A stretch of 64,000 nucleotides of DNA, from the NCBI RefSeq assembly GCF_000425205.1, contig NZ_AULI01000006.1, positions 1-64,000 of the forward strand, given 5' to 3'. The notes beneath the pieces were generated by a model that was not told the origin of the DNA, made no database searches, and saw nothing but the letters and a program-made list of their open reading frames with translations. The first letter of the stretch is position 1. Every line of letters begins with the position of its first letter. Source of the DNA: Pontibacillus halophilus JSM 076056 = DSM 19796. Lineage in GTDB: Bacteria > Bacillota > Bacilli > Bacillales > BH030062. The position numbers were made by a program, and so were the translations under genes. Shown one piece after another: positions 21,683 to 30,296 of this stretch.

Positions 21683-21702
21683 TACCATACCCCCGTATTG
21701 TA
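21683..21702. promoter_or_regulatory. CsoR-type operator before csoR
   Basis: TACCATACCCCCGTATTGTA contains inverted ATAC/GTAT arms around CCCC, the GC-centred pattern of CsoR operators (TACC-TAC...GTA-GGTA). It lies about 20 bases before the csoR start, as expected for autorepression of csoR-copA-copZ. Confidence 0.7.
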
Positions 21703-21714
21703 TTTTAAGTCAAC

Positions 21715-21744
21715 CAAAAAACCCCACTCAATACATGAGCGGGG
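21715..21744 (-). terminator. Terminator of the DUF302 gene
   Basis: The stem CCCCGCTCA/TGAGTGGGG with one G-U pair is followed by seven T on the minus strand, 12 bases after the stop codon. It separates this transcript from csoR. Confidence 0.85.
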
Positions 21745-21755
21745 TAATCAGGTCA

Positions 21756-22139
21756 TTAGATTGATTGGTTCATACACGCAATCATTCGTTCTTCAATATC
21801 TTTGGCAGTGTCGTTTAGTTTATCATCGTTTATAAACTCAATGAGCTTAGTTGGTCTTGCCATGCCTAGTTTAGTTAACCCATCCTCTTCATAGACTACC
21901 ACTTTGCACGGTAGAAAGTAGCTAACCAATGGATTCTGATCGATCATTGATTTCGCTTCTCCAGGGTTGCAAACTTCTAGAATACGATAAGTATGATTCA
22001 GTTCGTACCCTTTTTCTTGTAAAGTGTCTTTCACATTGAAGTCCCAAAGTACTCCAAACCCTTCACTTTTAAGCGAAGCTTGAATGGAATCAACCGTTTG
22101 TTCAACAGATTTCTTCGTTTCTAGCGTATAATGAAACAT
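21756..22139 (-). CDS. DUF302-family protein, probably copper-regulated
   Basis: A 127-residue soluble protein of the DUF302 family. The N-terminal FHYTLETKKSVEQTVDSIQASL and the central EVCNPGEAKSMIDQNPLVSYFLPCKVVVYEEDG are typical; the two cysteines in this stretch could bind metal. The function of the family is not established. The CsoR-like palindrome upstream and position next to csoR-copA-copZ suggest a role in copper or thiol stress. Confidence 0.8.
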   Translation of the reverse strand: MFHYTLETKKSVEQTVDSIQASLKSEGFGVLWDFNVKDTLQEKGYELNHTYRILEVCNPGEAKSMIDQNPLVSYFLPCKVVVYEEDGLTKLGMARPTKLIEFINDDKLNDTAKDIEERMIACMNQSI

Positions 22140-22172
22140 TTAACTTCCCTCCCAAATCATTCTTACAACCAT

Positions 22173-22192
22173 GCATACCCCTTTAGGTATAC
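22173..22192. promoter_or_regulatory. Second CsoR-like operator, before the DUF302 gene
   Basis: The core ATACCCCTTTAGGTAT (22175-22190) has inverted ATACC/GGTAT arms around a short spacer and resembles the csoR site. It lies 34 bases before the DUF302 start on the minus strand. Assignment to CsoR is inferred from similarity and context. Confidence 0.5.
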
Positions 22193-22221
22193 AAAAAAAC
22201 ATCTAATCAGTAATCTCTTAT

Positions 22222-22265
22222 AAATCGGAACGATTCTCATTTACAAATCGGAACCGTTACGATAG
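22222..22265. promoter_or_regulatory. Tandem Zur boxes before znuA
   Basis: Two 21-bp elements begin with AAATCGGAAC, at 22222 and 22245. They resemble the Bacillus Zur consensus AAATCGTAATNATTACGATTT; the second has the better right half (GTTACGAT). The 23-base period places them on the same face of the helix. They precede an operon that ends with zur. Confidence 0.75.
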
Positions 22266-22306
22266 AATAAGTAAGGTTATGGACGAGGAGAGGAGAACTA
22301 TATAAT

Positions 22307-23278
22307 ATGAAACGAACGTTGATGGTTACAGCTTTGAGCTTGCTGCTGGCAGCATGTTCTGGAAATTCAGCCAATCAATCAAATGATGATGAAGTAACGA
22401 TTTATACAACAATTTACCCTATAGAATTCTTTGCTGAGGAGATTGGCGGTGAAGAGATGGATGTGGAAACCATTTATCCACCAGGAGCGGATGCGCATAC
22501 TTTTGAGCCAACGGCTAAGACGATGACGAAACTGGCTGACAGCGACGCTTTCATCTACCTAGGTGCTGGATTAGAAGGATTTGCTGAAGATGCGGCTGAT
22601 ACACTGCAGAACGAATCAGTAAAACTAGTCGAACTTGGTGAGAATAAAGACATGTTCATGGAAATGGGCGAAGAAAATGATCATAGTGAGCATGGGGAAA
22701 GCGACGAGCATAACCATGACACACATGATGGCCATGATCATCACGATCATGGGGGGATTGACCCTCACATTTGGCTAGATCCTATTCGCTCTAAAGAACT
22801 CGCAGCGAAGATTGCAGACACATTAATTGAGTTAAATCCTGAGCAGGAAGAACAATATGAAGCGAATTTACAAAACCTACAGTCAAAATTAGATCGTTTA
22901 AACGAAGAGTTTAAGAGTGTCGTCACTTCTACGGAACAAAATAAAATGCTTGTATCTCACTCAGGTTATGGGTATTGGGAAGACCGTTACGGAATTGAAC
23001 AGATTAGCATCTCCGGTTTATCACCAAGCGCTGAACCGTCTCAAAAAGAGTTAGAGCGCATTGTAGAGAAGGCGAAAGAACACAACTTGTCTTACATGGT
23101 CTTTGAACAAAATGTTTCAAGCCAAACCGCTTCTATCATTCAAAATGAACTTAATGCTGAAGCTGTCACGCTTCATAATCTAGCAACTCGAACGGAAGAA
23201 GATATTGAGAAAGGTTACGATTACTTCTCAATTATGGAACAAAACCTAGAAACACTAGAGAAAGTGCTTTCTAAATAA
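22307..23278 (+). CDS. znuA: Zinc-binding lipoprotein ZnuA (AdcA)
   Basis: A 323-residue substrate-binding lipoprotein for zinc. The lipobox is LLAAC at residues 13-17. Cluster A-1 features are seen: PPGADAHTFEP (metal histidine), a histidine- and aspartate-rich loop around residues 130-148, IDPHIWLDP, and SHSGYGYWEDRYG. The histidine loop marks zinc specificity. It is first in znuA-znuC-znuB-zur. Confidence 0.94.
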   Translation: MKRTLMVTALSLLLAACSGNSANQSNDDEVTIYTTIYPIEFFAEEIGGEEMDVETIYPPGADAHTFEPTAKTMTKLADSDAFIYLGAGLEGFAEDAADTLQNESVKLVELGENKDMFMEMGEENDHSEHGESDEHNHDTHDGHDHHDHGGIDPHIWLDPIRSKELAAKIADTLIELNPEQEEQYEANLQNLQSKLDRLNEEFKSVVTSTEQNKMLVSHSGYGYWEDRYGIEQISISGLSPSAEPSQKELERIVEKAKEHNLSYMVFEQNVSSQTASIIQNELNAEAVTLHNLATRTEEDIEKGYDYFSIMEQNLETLEKVLSK

Positions 23279-23291
23279 GGAGGTGGCTCGA

Positions 23292-24047
23292 ATGGGGCAA
23301 CCTGTTGTAGAAATCAATGAGTTAAGCTATGCGTATGAAGACAAAGATGTTCTAAAGAATATTGAATTCACCATTGAAGAGGGTGAATTTGTCGGCTTAG
23401 TTGGCCCGAACGGTTCGGGCAAGACTACGCTGATTAAATTATTGTTAGGCATTGAGAAACATAAGCGAGGAAGTATTCGTTTATTTGGTACGCCTATTCG
23501 TTCCTTTAAGAATTGGAATCATATTGGGTTTGTTTCTCAGAAAGCCAATAGTTTTAATTCAGGGTTCCCTGCTACTGTATATGAAGTTGTTTCAATGGGA
23601 CTCACCGCAAAGGTTGGATATCTTCGCTTCTACACGAAAGCTCATCGTAAGAAGATTTATGAAGCCATCGAACAAGTGGGTATGAGTGAATACGTAAATC
23701 AAAACATTGGCGACTTATCAGGAGGTCAGCAACAACGTGTATTTATCGCACGAGCATTGGTTAGCTCGCCTAAATTGCTCATTCTAGACGAGCCAACTGT
23801 CGGTGTAGATGTGGAAAACGTCAATCGTTTCTATGACATGCTTGCAAGGTTAAATCGAGACCAGGGGATTACGCTCTTACTTGTCACTCACGATACCGGC
23901 ACCATGACATCGTATGCGACTTCCATCGCGTGTTTAAATCAGGAACTTCATTTTCACGGAGATGCTCACAGCTTCGAACATTTAAACGATCAGGAACTGT
24001 CATCCATATATGGGCATTCGGTCCATCAGATGACACACGAACACTAG
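23292..24047 (+). CDS. znuC: Zinc ABC transporter ATPase ZnuC
   Basis: A 251-residue ABC ATPase with Walker A GPNGSGKTT, signature LSGGQQQRV and Walker B LLILDEPTVGVD. ATG at 23292 is preferred over an upstream GTG because AAGGAGG lies eight bases before it. It follows znuA after 13 bases. Confidence 0.94.
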   Translation: MGQPVVEINELSYAYEDKDVLKNIEFTIEEGEFVGLVGPNGSGKTTLIKLLLGIEKHKRGSIRLFGTPIRSFKNWNHIGFVSQKANSFNSGFPATVYEVVSMGLTAKVGYLRFYTKAHRKKIYEAIEQVGMSEYVNQNIGDLSGGQQQRVFIARALVSSPKLLILDEPTVGVDVENVNRFYDMLARLNRDQGITLLLVTHDTGTMTSYATSIACLNQELHFHGDAHSFEHLNDQELSSIYGHSVHQMTHEH

Positions 24048-24062
24048 CGGAGGGACAATCTC

Positions 24063-24917
24063 ATGATTTCGAGCTTTATCCAATACGAATTTTTACAAAA
24101 TGCTTTATTTACCGGGCTGCTTATTGGCTTGATTGCCCCTCTACTCGGTACATTTATTGTCGTTCGACGCTTATCCGTTCTAGCTGATGCCTTGTCTCAT
24201 GTGACGTTATCTGGAATTGCATTTGGATTACTGTTAGATAAGAAGTTTGGCGGATTCGTCCTAACTCCTTTCTATACAGGGATGGGGTTCTCAGTCATCG
24301 GCTCATTATTCGTTGAACAGCTAAGAAGGGTTTACAAGGCCTATCAGGAATTGGCCATTCCAATTATTATGTCTCTCGGAGTTGGCCTAAGCGTCATCTT
24401 TATCTCAGTTGCAGATGGCTTTAACACGGACTTATTCAATTATCTATTTGGCTCTGTTAGTGCCGTTAGTCGACAAGACTTGTGGACAATTCTTGGGGTG
24501 ACTGTACTTGTACTTGTACTAATCATCACATTCTATAAAGAGCTATTTATGCTATCCTTTGACGAAGAACACGCTGTTGTATCAGGTATCCATGCGAGAC
24601 GTATACACTTTCTATTTATTGTGTTAACAGCGCTTGTTATTGCAGCTTCTATTCGCATCGTTGGAGTATTACTCGTCTCTGCTTTAATGACATTACCTGT
24701 GGCGGCAAGCATCCGCATCGCCAAAGGATTTAAACAAGCCATTGGGTACTCGATTCTGTTCGGCGAAATATCTGTAGTCGTTGGACTTATCTCTGGATAT
24801 TACTTTGAAATCCCACCTGGTGGTACAATTGTCGTAACAGCGGCATTGATTCTTATCATGACAATTTCAATGAAACGAATTCGACGAGAACTTAGACAAA
24901 AAAGGATGGTGGCGTGA
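24063..24917 (+). CDS. znuB: Zinc ABC transporter permease ZnuB
   Basis: A 284-residue membrane protein with about eight hydrophobic segments, of the ABC-3 permease family. VVRRLSVLADALSHVTLSGIA and the region GVLLVSALMTLPVAAS are the family signatures. Its stop codon overlaps the zur start (TGATG). Confidence 0.94.
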   Translation: MISSFIQYEFLQNALFTGLLIGLIAPLLGTFIVVRRLSVLADALSHVTLSGIAFGLLLDKKFGGFVLTPFYTGMGFSVIGSLFVEQLRRVYKAYQELAIPIIMSLGVGLSVIFISVADGFNTDLFNYLFGSVSAVSRQDLWTILGVTVLVLVLIITFYKELFMLSFDEEHAVVSGIHARRIHFLFIVLTALVIAASIRIVGVLLVSALMTLPVAASIRIAKGFKQAIGYSILFGEISVVVGLISGYYFEIPPGGTIVVTAALILIMTISMKRIRRELRQKRMVA

Positions 24918-25333
24918 TGAACCTCACTCAAGCTTTAGATGTCTTAAAGAGTAAAGGATATAAATACACAGGCAAACGCGAAGATATTCTTCGCTATTTC
25001 ACTTCAGAAAATGGCTATCGAACCGCTAAAGATTTGTTAGAATATATGAAGAAGACCTACTCGTCTATAAGCTTTGATACCATTTATCGAAACCTGTATT
25101 TATTCCAGGAACTTGACCTCGTAGAAGTAACAGAATTGGACGGGGAGAAGCATTTTCGCATAATGTGTAATTCAACCGAACACCATCATCATTTCATTTG
25201 TTTAGATTGTGGCAACACGGAAGAAGTCAAGGGCTGTCCTATGAAAGAAGTAGAACAACAGCTCCCTGGCTTCTCAATCGAAAACCACAAATTTGAGATT
25301 TATGGGAAATGCCCAACTTGTAAGAGCGCTTAA
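24917..25333 (+). CDS. zur: Zinc uptake repressor Zur (Fur family)
   Basis: A 138-residue Fur-family repressor. The winged helix includes TAKDLLEYMKKTYSSISFDTIYRNL. The metal region has EHHHHFICLDCG and GKCPTCKSA, giving the two CxxC structural zinc pairs. The start ATG overlaps the znuB stop, so it is part of the zinc operon and probably autoregulated through the upstream Zur boxes. Confidence 0.92.
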   Translation: MNLTQALDVLKSKGYKYTGKREDILRYFTSENGYRTAKDLLEYMKKTYSSISFDTIYRNLYLFQELDLVEVTELDGEKHFRIMCNSTEHHHHFICLDCGNTEEVKGCPMKEVEQQLPGFSIENHKFEIYGKCPTCKSA

Positions 25334-25353
25334 CCATTCAGGTTGAGCGCTCC
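25324..25353 (+). terminator. Hairpin after zur
   Basis: GAGCGCTTAACC and GGTTGAGCGCTC form a 12-base stem with one mismatch and loop ATTCA, spanning the zur stop codon. The T tract is poor, so read-through into crcB is possible. Confidence 0.6.
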
Positions 25354-25382
25354 TATTTATATAAAGAAAGGATGCCGTCATT

Positions 25383-25754
25383 ATGCAAGGAATATGGGTT
25401 CTAATTGGAGGAGCTGTTGGGTCACTAGCTCGCTACTCCCTTTCATTCATCCATGGTATCGGTCTGTTTCCCTATGGGACGCTTTTTGCCAACCTGATTG
25501 GATGTTTCCTCCTTTCCTTTCTAATAAATTTGCCTCTCATTAAAGTGTCATTGCCTCAATCATTGCGTGTGGGCGTTGGCACCGGAGTCATCGGGGGTTT
25601 CACTACCTTCTCTACCTTTTCACTAGAACTCGCACAATTGTTAAACCAATCAAAGTTCAGCCTTGGATTTCTTTACTTATTTGTTAGTATCATAGGAGGA
25701 CTATTCCTTTCTTGGCTCGGCCTTCTCCTCGCAAATCGTCAGGAGGCTAAATAA
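25383..25754 (+). CDS. crcB1: Fluoride channel protein CrcB/Fluc, first subunit
   Basis: A 123-residue protein with four hydrophobic helices. Fluc signatures are present: GGAVGSLARYSLS, GTLFANLIGCFLLSF and GVIGGFTTFSTFSLE, the last holding the fluoride-track phenylalanines. It passively exports fluoride. It ends one base before its partner gene, and the two probably form a heterodimer. I see no fluoride riboswitch in the short leader. Confidence 0.93.
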   Translation: MQGIWVLIGGAVGSLARYSLSFIHGIGLFPYGTLFANLIGCFLLSFLINLPLIKVSLPQSLRVGVGTGVIGGFTTFSTFSLELAQLLNQSKFSLGFLYLFVSIIGGLFLSWLGLLLANRQEAK

Positions 25755-26114
25755 ATGAACTTGTTGTTGATTGCCATTGGCGGAGGATTTGGCGCTCTTG
25801 GCCGATATCTCATAGGGAAGGTATTAAACAAAGAGAAGCATAGATTTCCACTAGGAACATGGGTTGTGAATACAGTCGGTACATTACTACTTGCTTCTAC
25901 ATATATTCTTTATAATCACGGCACATTTCACGAAGCTATTTGGGCTCTCGTGGGCATTGGATTTTGCGGTGCCTTTACGACATTTTCTACATTTAGTCAA
26001 GAAACTGTCTCTTATCTTCTTGAGCATGAACACCCTCGCGCCTTTCTTTATGTAGGCCTTTCTGTTGCTTCTAGCTTGTTGATTGCCTATACTGTACTAG
26101 CCATATGGCTTTGA
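25755..26114 (+). CDS. crcB2: Fluoride channel protein CrcB/Fluc, second subunit
   Basis: A 119-residue paralogue of the preceding gene with GGGFGALGRYLIG, GTWVVNTVGTLLL and GFCGAFTTFSTFSQE. The start directly follows the crcB1 stop, and the AGGAGG site lies within the end of crcB1, so production is probably coupled. Confidence 0.93.
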   Translation: MNLLLIAIGGGFGALGRYLIGKVLNKEKHRFPLGTWVVNTVGTLLLASTYILYNHGTFHEAIWALVGIGFCGAFTTFSTFSQETVSYLLEHEHPRAFLYVGLSVASSLLIAYTVLAIWL

Positions 26115-26149
26115 CGTTCTTACGCGTTATAAATAAAGGAGATTATCTT

Positions 26150-26836
26150 ATGATCTATCCATGGCTTGAAGCAGAAAGTGACGTACAATCGGTCGTCCTT
26201 ACTGAACAACCTAACAACAATCTCGTTAAGATTGAATACTATCCCCCATCCCTTGAATGTGTAGGGATTGGAACAGATGCTGCTGTTTTTCGGCATATGG
26301 ATTATCCAACTTATGCGTTTAAGATCTACACTCCTACAACTGACTACAAGCGCCTGATGGAACGGCGCGTCTATGTAGAATTGGATGGGTCCCCTTATTT
26401 CCCTACTTATTATGGGGACGAAGAACGCTATCTCGTGATTAGTTACGAAGAAGGACCTACCCTATTTGATTGTCTATTACGTGGAATTCCGATTGAGCAG
26501 CAAGTTGTCAGCGACGTAGAATCAGCGAGAGAAACATTGTTACATAAAGGGTTAAATCCAAGAGACATTCATCTAAAGAACATCATCAATCAGAATGGCC
26601 GGGCCAAGCTCCTTGACGTTTCTGAATATCTACAGCCTGGCAATGATTATCGATGGGAGTATTTAAAGAAAGGATACGAGTCGTACTATTCACTTATTAA
26701 AGGGAAGCCAGTTCCATTTTGGGTATTAGATACGACACGGAAATGGTTTCACCAACGAGATTCCTCAACGTTTCAGTTTGAGGACTTCATGAAAAAGGTA
26801 ATGGCATTGAACCCATTCCGAAGGCACGAACGATGA
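26150..26836 (+). CDS. Protein-kinase-like protein (YrzF type)
   Basis: A 228-residue protein with a small eukaryotic-like kinase fold. GIGTDAAVFRH resembles a shortened glycine loop, AFKIY holds a possible ATP lysine, LNPRDIHLKNI is the catalytic loop in altered form, and AKLLDVSEY replaces DFG. Altered motifs leave activity uncertain. ATG at 26150 follows AAAGGAG. The gene starts shortly after crcB2 and may be cotranscribed with it. Confidence 0.65.
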   Translation: MIYPWLEAESDVQSVVLTEQPNNNLVKIEYYPPSLECVGIGTDAAVFRHMDYPTYAFKIYTPTTDYKRLMERRVYVELDGSPYFPTYYGDEERYLVISYEEGPTLFDCLLRGIPIEQQVVSDVESARETLLHKGLNPRDIHLKNIINQNGRAKLLDVSEYLQPGNDYRWEYLKKGYESYYSLIKGKPVPFWVLDTTRKWFHQRDSSTFQFEDFMKKVMALNPFRRHER

Positions 26837-26852
26837 TCGAAAGGAGTTATAC

Positions 26853-27278
26853 ATGATGAAGAAGGCTTTAGATCATATTGGGATTGCTGTTCGTGATATT
26901 CATGAAAGCATCCAGTTTTACACGGAGATTTTGGGAGGTACATTAGTCGACCACTATCGTAGCGAAGCTCAAGGAGTGGAAAGTGAAGTCGCTATTATCG
27001 ATGTTGACGGTTCCCGAATTGAGTTGCTTATGCCAACCAACAATGATACATCCCCAATTGCACGTTTCATGAAGCAAAAAGGGAAAGGAGTTCACCATAT
27101 TGCGTACCGCGTCGATGATTTGGATGAGGCGTTACAAGAACTGAAACAACAAGGGATACGTACATTGGAAGATACGCGGAGAATAAACAAACATGGTTGT
27201 CGACTTATATATTTAAATCCTGCAGATACAGAAGGTACGATCGTTGAATACTGTGATTACCCAGATCACATCAATTAA
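26853..27278 (+). CDS. mce: Methylmalonyl-CoA epimerase-like VOC protein
   Basis: A 141-residue vicinal-oxygen-chelate protein with two paired beta-alpha-beta motifs. LDHIGIAVRDI, IELLMPTNNDTSPIARFMKQ, KGVHHIAYRVDDL and GTIVEYCDY match methylmalonyl-CoA epimerase, including metal histidines and the terminal glutamate. No methylmalonyl-CoA mutase lies in the window, so a different substrate remains possible. The start has AAAGGAG. Confidence 0.8.
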   Translation: MMKKALDHIGIAVRDIHESIQFYTEILGGTLVDHYRSEAQGVESEVAIIDVDGSRIELLMPTNNDTSPIARFMKQKGKGVHHIAYRVDDLDEALQELKQQGIRTLEDTRRINKHGCRLIYLNPADTEGTIVEYCDYPDHIN

Positions 27279-27288
27279 TAGTAAATCA

Positions 27289-27322
27289 GCCCTCTTTCTA
27301 CTATAGAAAGAGGGCCTCTATT
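27289..27322. terminator. Bidirectional terminator between mce and yhgE
   Basis: GCCCTCTTTCTA and TAGAAAGAGGGC form a perfect 12-bp stem with a three-base loop. It lies between two convergent genes and can serve both. Confidence 0.85.
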
Positions 27323-29542
27323 TTATCCTGCTTGCTGTTGGTCTTGCGTTTCTTCCACATGTGATTTCTTAAAGACGACACGGAGGTACGTCCAAGTGCC
27401 AATTAGAAAGGCAAACATGAAGATACTCATTGTAAACACTTGATCCCACATGTAGCTAAAGTCACCACTTGATACAATCGCCTTAAATCCGTTTACCGTA
27501 TAGGTCATTGGTAGATATGGGTTGAAGGCTTGTAGAAAGTCTGGAATCAACTCAAGCGGGAACGTTCCGGCACTAGTTGTTAATTGTAGGATTAAGATAA
27601 TAATCGCAATAAATCGCCCCGGATCCCCCATCGTTGTGACGAGAAACTGGATCAGCGCCATATACCCTAAGCTGCTCAAAATTGAAAAGGCGTAGAAATA
27701 ACCTACACTCTCCACTTGAAGATCTAAACCAAACAAGAGCAAGCTAGCGGCTATGACAGCCTGAATGACACCTGCAATTAGAAGGATACCAAACTTCCCT
27801 AAGAACCAACTTGTCGCTGAAGTTGGTGCAACTACCGGTTCTTTCATATTAAATACAATCGACATGAGTAACGCCCCAACAAATAATCCAAGGGATAGGA
27901 AATACGGGGTGAATCCAGTACCATAGTTCGGCACCTCATTCATGGCCTCTTTACTATAGTTAACAGGAGAAGACATCATGCCATATGTGTTTTCATCCGT
28001 TTTAAGTTCGTTGGCTTCTTTACTTGATGTAGCCAATTCGGATGAGAAGGTAGTCGTCCCTTCCTCAAGTTCCTTCACCCCATTAGTTAATGAACCTGCA
28101 CCGTCAGCAAGTGCTTGTGATCCGTCTGTCAGTTGGTTCGATCCTTTATTCAACTGGTCTAACCCATCTGATAAGTCTGTCGCACCTGCTACTAGCTTGT
28201 TGGCTCCTTCACGTGCTTTCGAAGCTTCACTAGAATACGCCACGAGTCCATTTTTCATGTCCGCAGCACCTTGGTCTAACGCATCGGCATTGGCTCTGAG
28301 CTCACTCATACCCGAGGCTACTTGGGCACTCCCATCTACAAGTTGCTGTGCCTGTTCGGATGCTTGTTCTAGTGTATCCCCTATAGTAGACGTCTCCTTT
28401 GATAATTGAGACACAGAGTCATTTGTGGAGCTTACCCCAGTAGCAAGACCGTCGGCCCCTTCTGAAAGTTGTTGAATCGAGGCGAGAAGCTGTTGCTTTT
28501 GCTCTTCCGGTAAAGACTCCGAAGCTTTCTGAAGCTCGCTTTCCAATTGTGAGATTCCTGCAGATAAGTCTGTTGCTTTATTACTAAGCGTTGCTGTGCC
28601 CTCATTTAGCTGCTGCACGGCGGATTGCAAGTCGCTCGCTTTAGAACCATATGAACTACTTGCGGCCACAACTTCCTGGATTCCAGCATCTACCTGCTTC
28701 ATTCCTTGTTCCGCTTGAACAACTCCATCCGTATAGGAATCTACCTTGTCGCTAAATTCTACTGCGCCTGGAATCAATTGCTCATCTAGGCCGTTGCCTA
28801 ATTGATTTAATCCATTCGCCAGCTCTTCAGTTCCTGCTTCCAATTCTCTACTTCCTGACGTTGCAGTCGCAATTCCATCTTTAAAACCGACAGATTTAGA
28901 TGCCAGTGATTGCAGCTTGTCATAAAGCTCCTCAGAGCCTTGGCTCAAGGAAGCCGCTCCTTCGTCTAACTGAATCGCTTTTTCACTCGCGATTTGAATT
29001 TGTTCGCCAACGCCTTCAAATTCTTTATACATGATTTCCGCATACGTCTTCGTAACCTTATCGCCTACTTCTGCTTTCATCACTTCAAGGGCTGATTCTC
29101 CAATTTGAGAGGAAAGAAAGTTAAAGCTTTCATTTGGGATATAGGATAGTTCGAGCTTTTGCGGTTCTTCGTCAAGGAGCGTAGTCGCATTCTGAGAAAA
29201 GTCATTTGGAATCTCAATCAGCATGTAATAGTCTTGATTTTCAATTCCTGCATACGCTTCATCTTTCGTAACGAAGTGATAGTTAAAGTCCTTAGAATCC
29301 TTTAAATTTGTAATTAATTCTTCGCCTACATGCAACTGCTTATCCTGGTACGTAGCTCCTTCATCTTCATTGACAACCGCTACGGGTAGTTCATTCATAT
29401 TGTCATACGGATTCCAAAACGCCCATAAGAACATTCCGCTATACATGAGTGGAACCATCAGTACAGCAAGGAACGGAATCAGCACTTTCTTATTCGTTAC
29501 AATCTTTCTGATCTCTTGAAAGAATGGTTGAAGTCCTTTCAC
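27323..29542 (-). CDS. yhgE: YhgE/Pip-family membrane protein
   Basis: A protein of about 739 residues. One N-terminal membrane helix (VLIPFLAVLMVPLMYSGMF) is followed by an extracytoplasmic part of about 480 residues, much of it coiled-coil repeats of the pattern L-x-x-G-x-x-x-L, then six C-terminal membrane segments of ABC-2 type. This is the YhgE/phage-infection-protein architecture, related to the type VII secretion protein EsaA. GTG at 29540-29542 follows GGAGGTG. It pairs with the TetR gene yhgD as in B. subtilis. Confidence 0.88.
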   Translation of the reverse strand: MKGLQPFFQEIRKIVTNKKVLIPFLAVLMVPLMYSGMFLWAFWNPYDNMNELPVAVVNEDEGATYQDKQLHVGEELITNLKDSKDFNYHFVTKDEAYAGIENQDYYMLIEIPNDFSQNATTLLDEEPQKLELSYIPNESFNFLSSQIGESALEVMKAEVGDKVTKTYAEIMYKEFEGVGEQIQIASEKAIQLDEGAASLSQGSEELYDKLQSLASKSVGFKDGIATATSGSRELEAGTEELANGLNQLGNGLDEQLIPGAVEFSDKVDSYTDGVVQAEQGMKQVDAGIQEVVAASSSYGSKASDLQSAVQQLNEGTATLSNKATDLSAGISQLESELQKASESLPEEQKQQLLASIQQLSEGADGLATGVSSTNDSVSQLSKETSTIGDTLEQASEQAQQLVDGSAQVASGMSELRANADALDQGAADMKNGLVAYSSEASKAREGANKLVAGATDLSDGLDQLNKGSNQLTDGSQALADGAGSLTNGVKELEEGTTTFSSELATSSKEANELKTDENTYGMMSSPVNYSKEAMNEVPNYGTGFTPYFLSLGLFVGALLMSIVFNMKEPVVAPTSATSWFLGKFGILLIAGVIQAVIAASLLLFGLDLQVESVGYFYAFSILSSLGYMALIQFLVTTMGDPGRFIAIIILILQLTTSAGTFPLELIPDFLQAFNPYLPMTYTVNGFKAIVSSGDFSYMWDQVFTMSIFMFAFLIGTWTYLRVVFKKSHVEETQDQQQAG

Positions 29543-29564
29543 CGTTACACCTCCATAAGAATAA

Positions 29565-29589
29565 ATGACCATTTCGTTATTTTAGTCAT
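29565..29589. promoter_or_regulatory. TetR-type operator before yhgE
   Basis: A 25-bp element with ATGAC and GTCAT at its ends lies 23 bases before the yhgE start. Read on the minus strand it matches the element at 30215-30239 at 20 of 25 positions, including TGACTA, AATAAC and TGGTCAT. I infer binding of YhgD. Confidence 0.65.
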
Positions 29590-29599
29590 ATTGCTTCAA

Positions 29600-29639
29600 A
29601 AAAGAAAAGGGAGCTTCCTCCTATTCAGGAGACAATCCC
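29600..29639 (-). terminator. Likely terminator of yhgD
   Basis: On the minus strand GGGA-CTCCT pairs with AGGAG-TCCC, followed by TTTTCTTTTTTG. The hairpin includes the last codons of yhgD and lies before the yhgE operator, so yhgE has its own promoter. Confidence 0.5.
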
Positions 29640-30196
29640 TTAAAAACGTGTTCGTCGAATATTTTCATAATCTCTTCTTTATTTAATGGTTCATGCCTTT
29701 CTTCCCAGTCGAAAATAAGCGAGATATAGAGCTTCACAACCACAAATGCTGTAACTTCTGGTTTTGACACCACCATTTCACCATGTTCCACCGCTTCATT
29801 AATCTTGCTCGTAATGTATTGAATCGTCGCTTGCTCTAGCTCGGTCAGCGCTTCTTTCACAGCGGGAGTGCCCATTTCTCTTGCTTCTTGTAGCATTTTA
29901 ATGGTGAATTGATGTTTCATTCGATACTCTAATAGCTCATATAAGGCTAAGTGAAGGTTCTCCTTATACGTACGACCATCTTCCATCGCCGCCTCTGCTT
30001 TCTCTTTCATTTCAATCAGAAGCTGGGATACAATTTCTTGGAACAACTCTTCTTTGTTTTTGAAGAAATTATAGATTGTACCTTTCCCTACATTCGCCTG
30101 TTTCGCTACTTGATCAACGGTTGTCGCCTTGTAGCCAAAGAAAGCAAATGATTGACGGGCAGCTTCCACAATATGATTCCTGCGGTCTATGGCCAT
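29621..30196 (-). CDS. yhgD: TetR-family regulator YhgD
   Basis: A 191-residue regulator. The N-terminal helix-turn-helix is at about residues 8-55 (SFAFFGYKATTVDQVAKQANVGKGTIYNFF). The C-terminal ligand domain is of the Bacillus YhgD type. It lies upstream of yhgE, and similar operators precede both genes, so it probably represses itself and yhgE. The inducer is unknown. Confidence 0.87.
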   Translation of the reverse strand: MAIDRRNHIVEAARQSFAFFGYKATTVDQVAKQANVGKGTIYNFFKNKEELFQEIVSQLLIEMKEKAEAAMEDGRTYKENLHLALYELLEYRMKHQFTIKMLQEAREMGTPAVKEALTELEQATIQYITSKINEAVEHGEMVVSKPEVTAFVVVKLYISLIFDWEERHEPLNKEEIMKIFDEHVFKGLSPE

Positions 30197-30214
30197 CGTT
30201 TACCTCCATCTAAT

Positions 30215-30239
30215 GTGACTATAATAACAATTTGGTCAT
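30215..30239. promoter_or_regulatory. TetR-type operator before yhgD
   Basis: The copy of the yhgE element lies 19 bases before the yhgD start, in inverted orientation. It starts GTGACTATAATAAC and ends TTTGGTCAT. Confidence 0.65.
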
Positions 30240-30296
30240 AAGGTCTAATCGATAGTATAGCGCGATTCCTACTAGATTTCAACCTCACCATTTTGA

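Noticed and set aside
22690-22755. Short repeated CATGATCA-like units
   Set aside because: They encode the histidine-rich metal loop of ZnuA and are not a CRISPR or other DNA repeat. No CRISPR array was found in the window.
25334-25382. Fluoride riboswitch before crcB
   Set aside because: The leader is only about 50 bases and is largely taken by the zur hairpin; the riboswitch pseudoknot elements are not seen.
27978-28409. A 143-codon plus-strand frame
   Set aside because: It is antisense to the coiled-coil repeat region of yhgE; the Ser/Ala-rich composition is a mirror of the repeated codons there.
28000-29000. Apparent tandem DNA repeats
   Set aside because: They follow the heptad-like protein repeats of YhgE and are not exact at DNA level.
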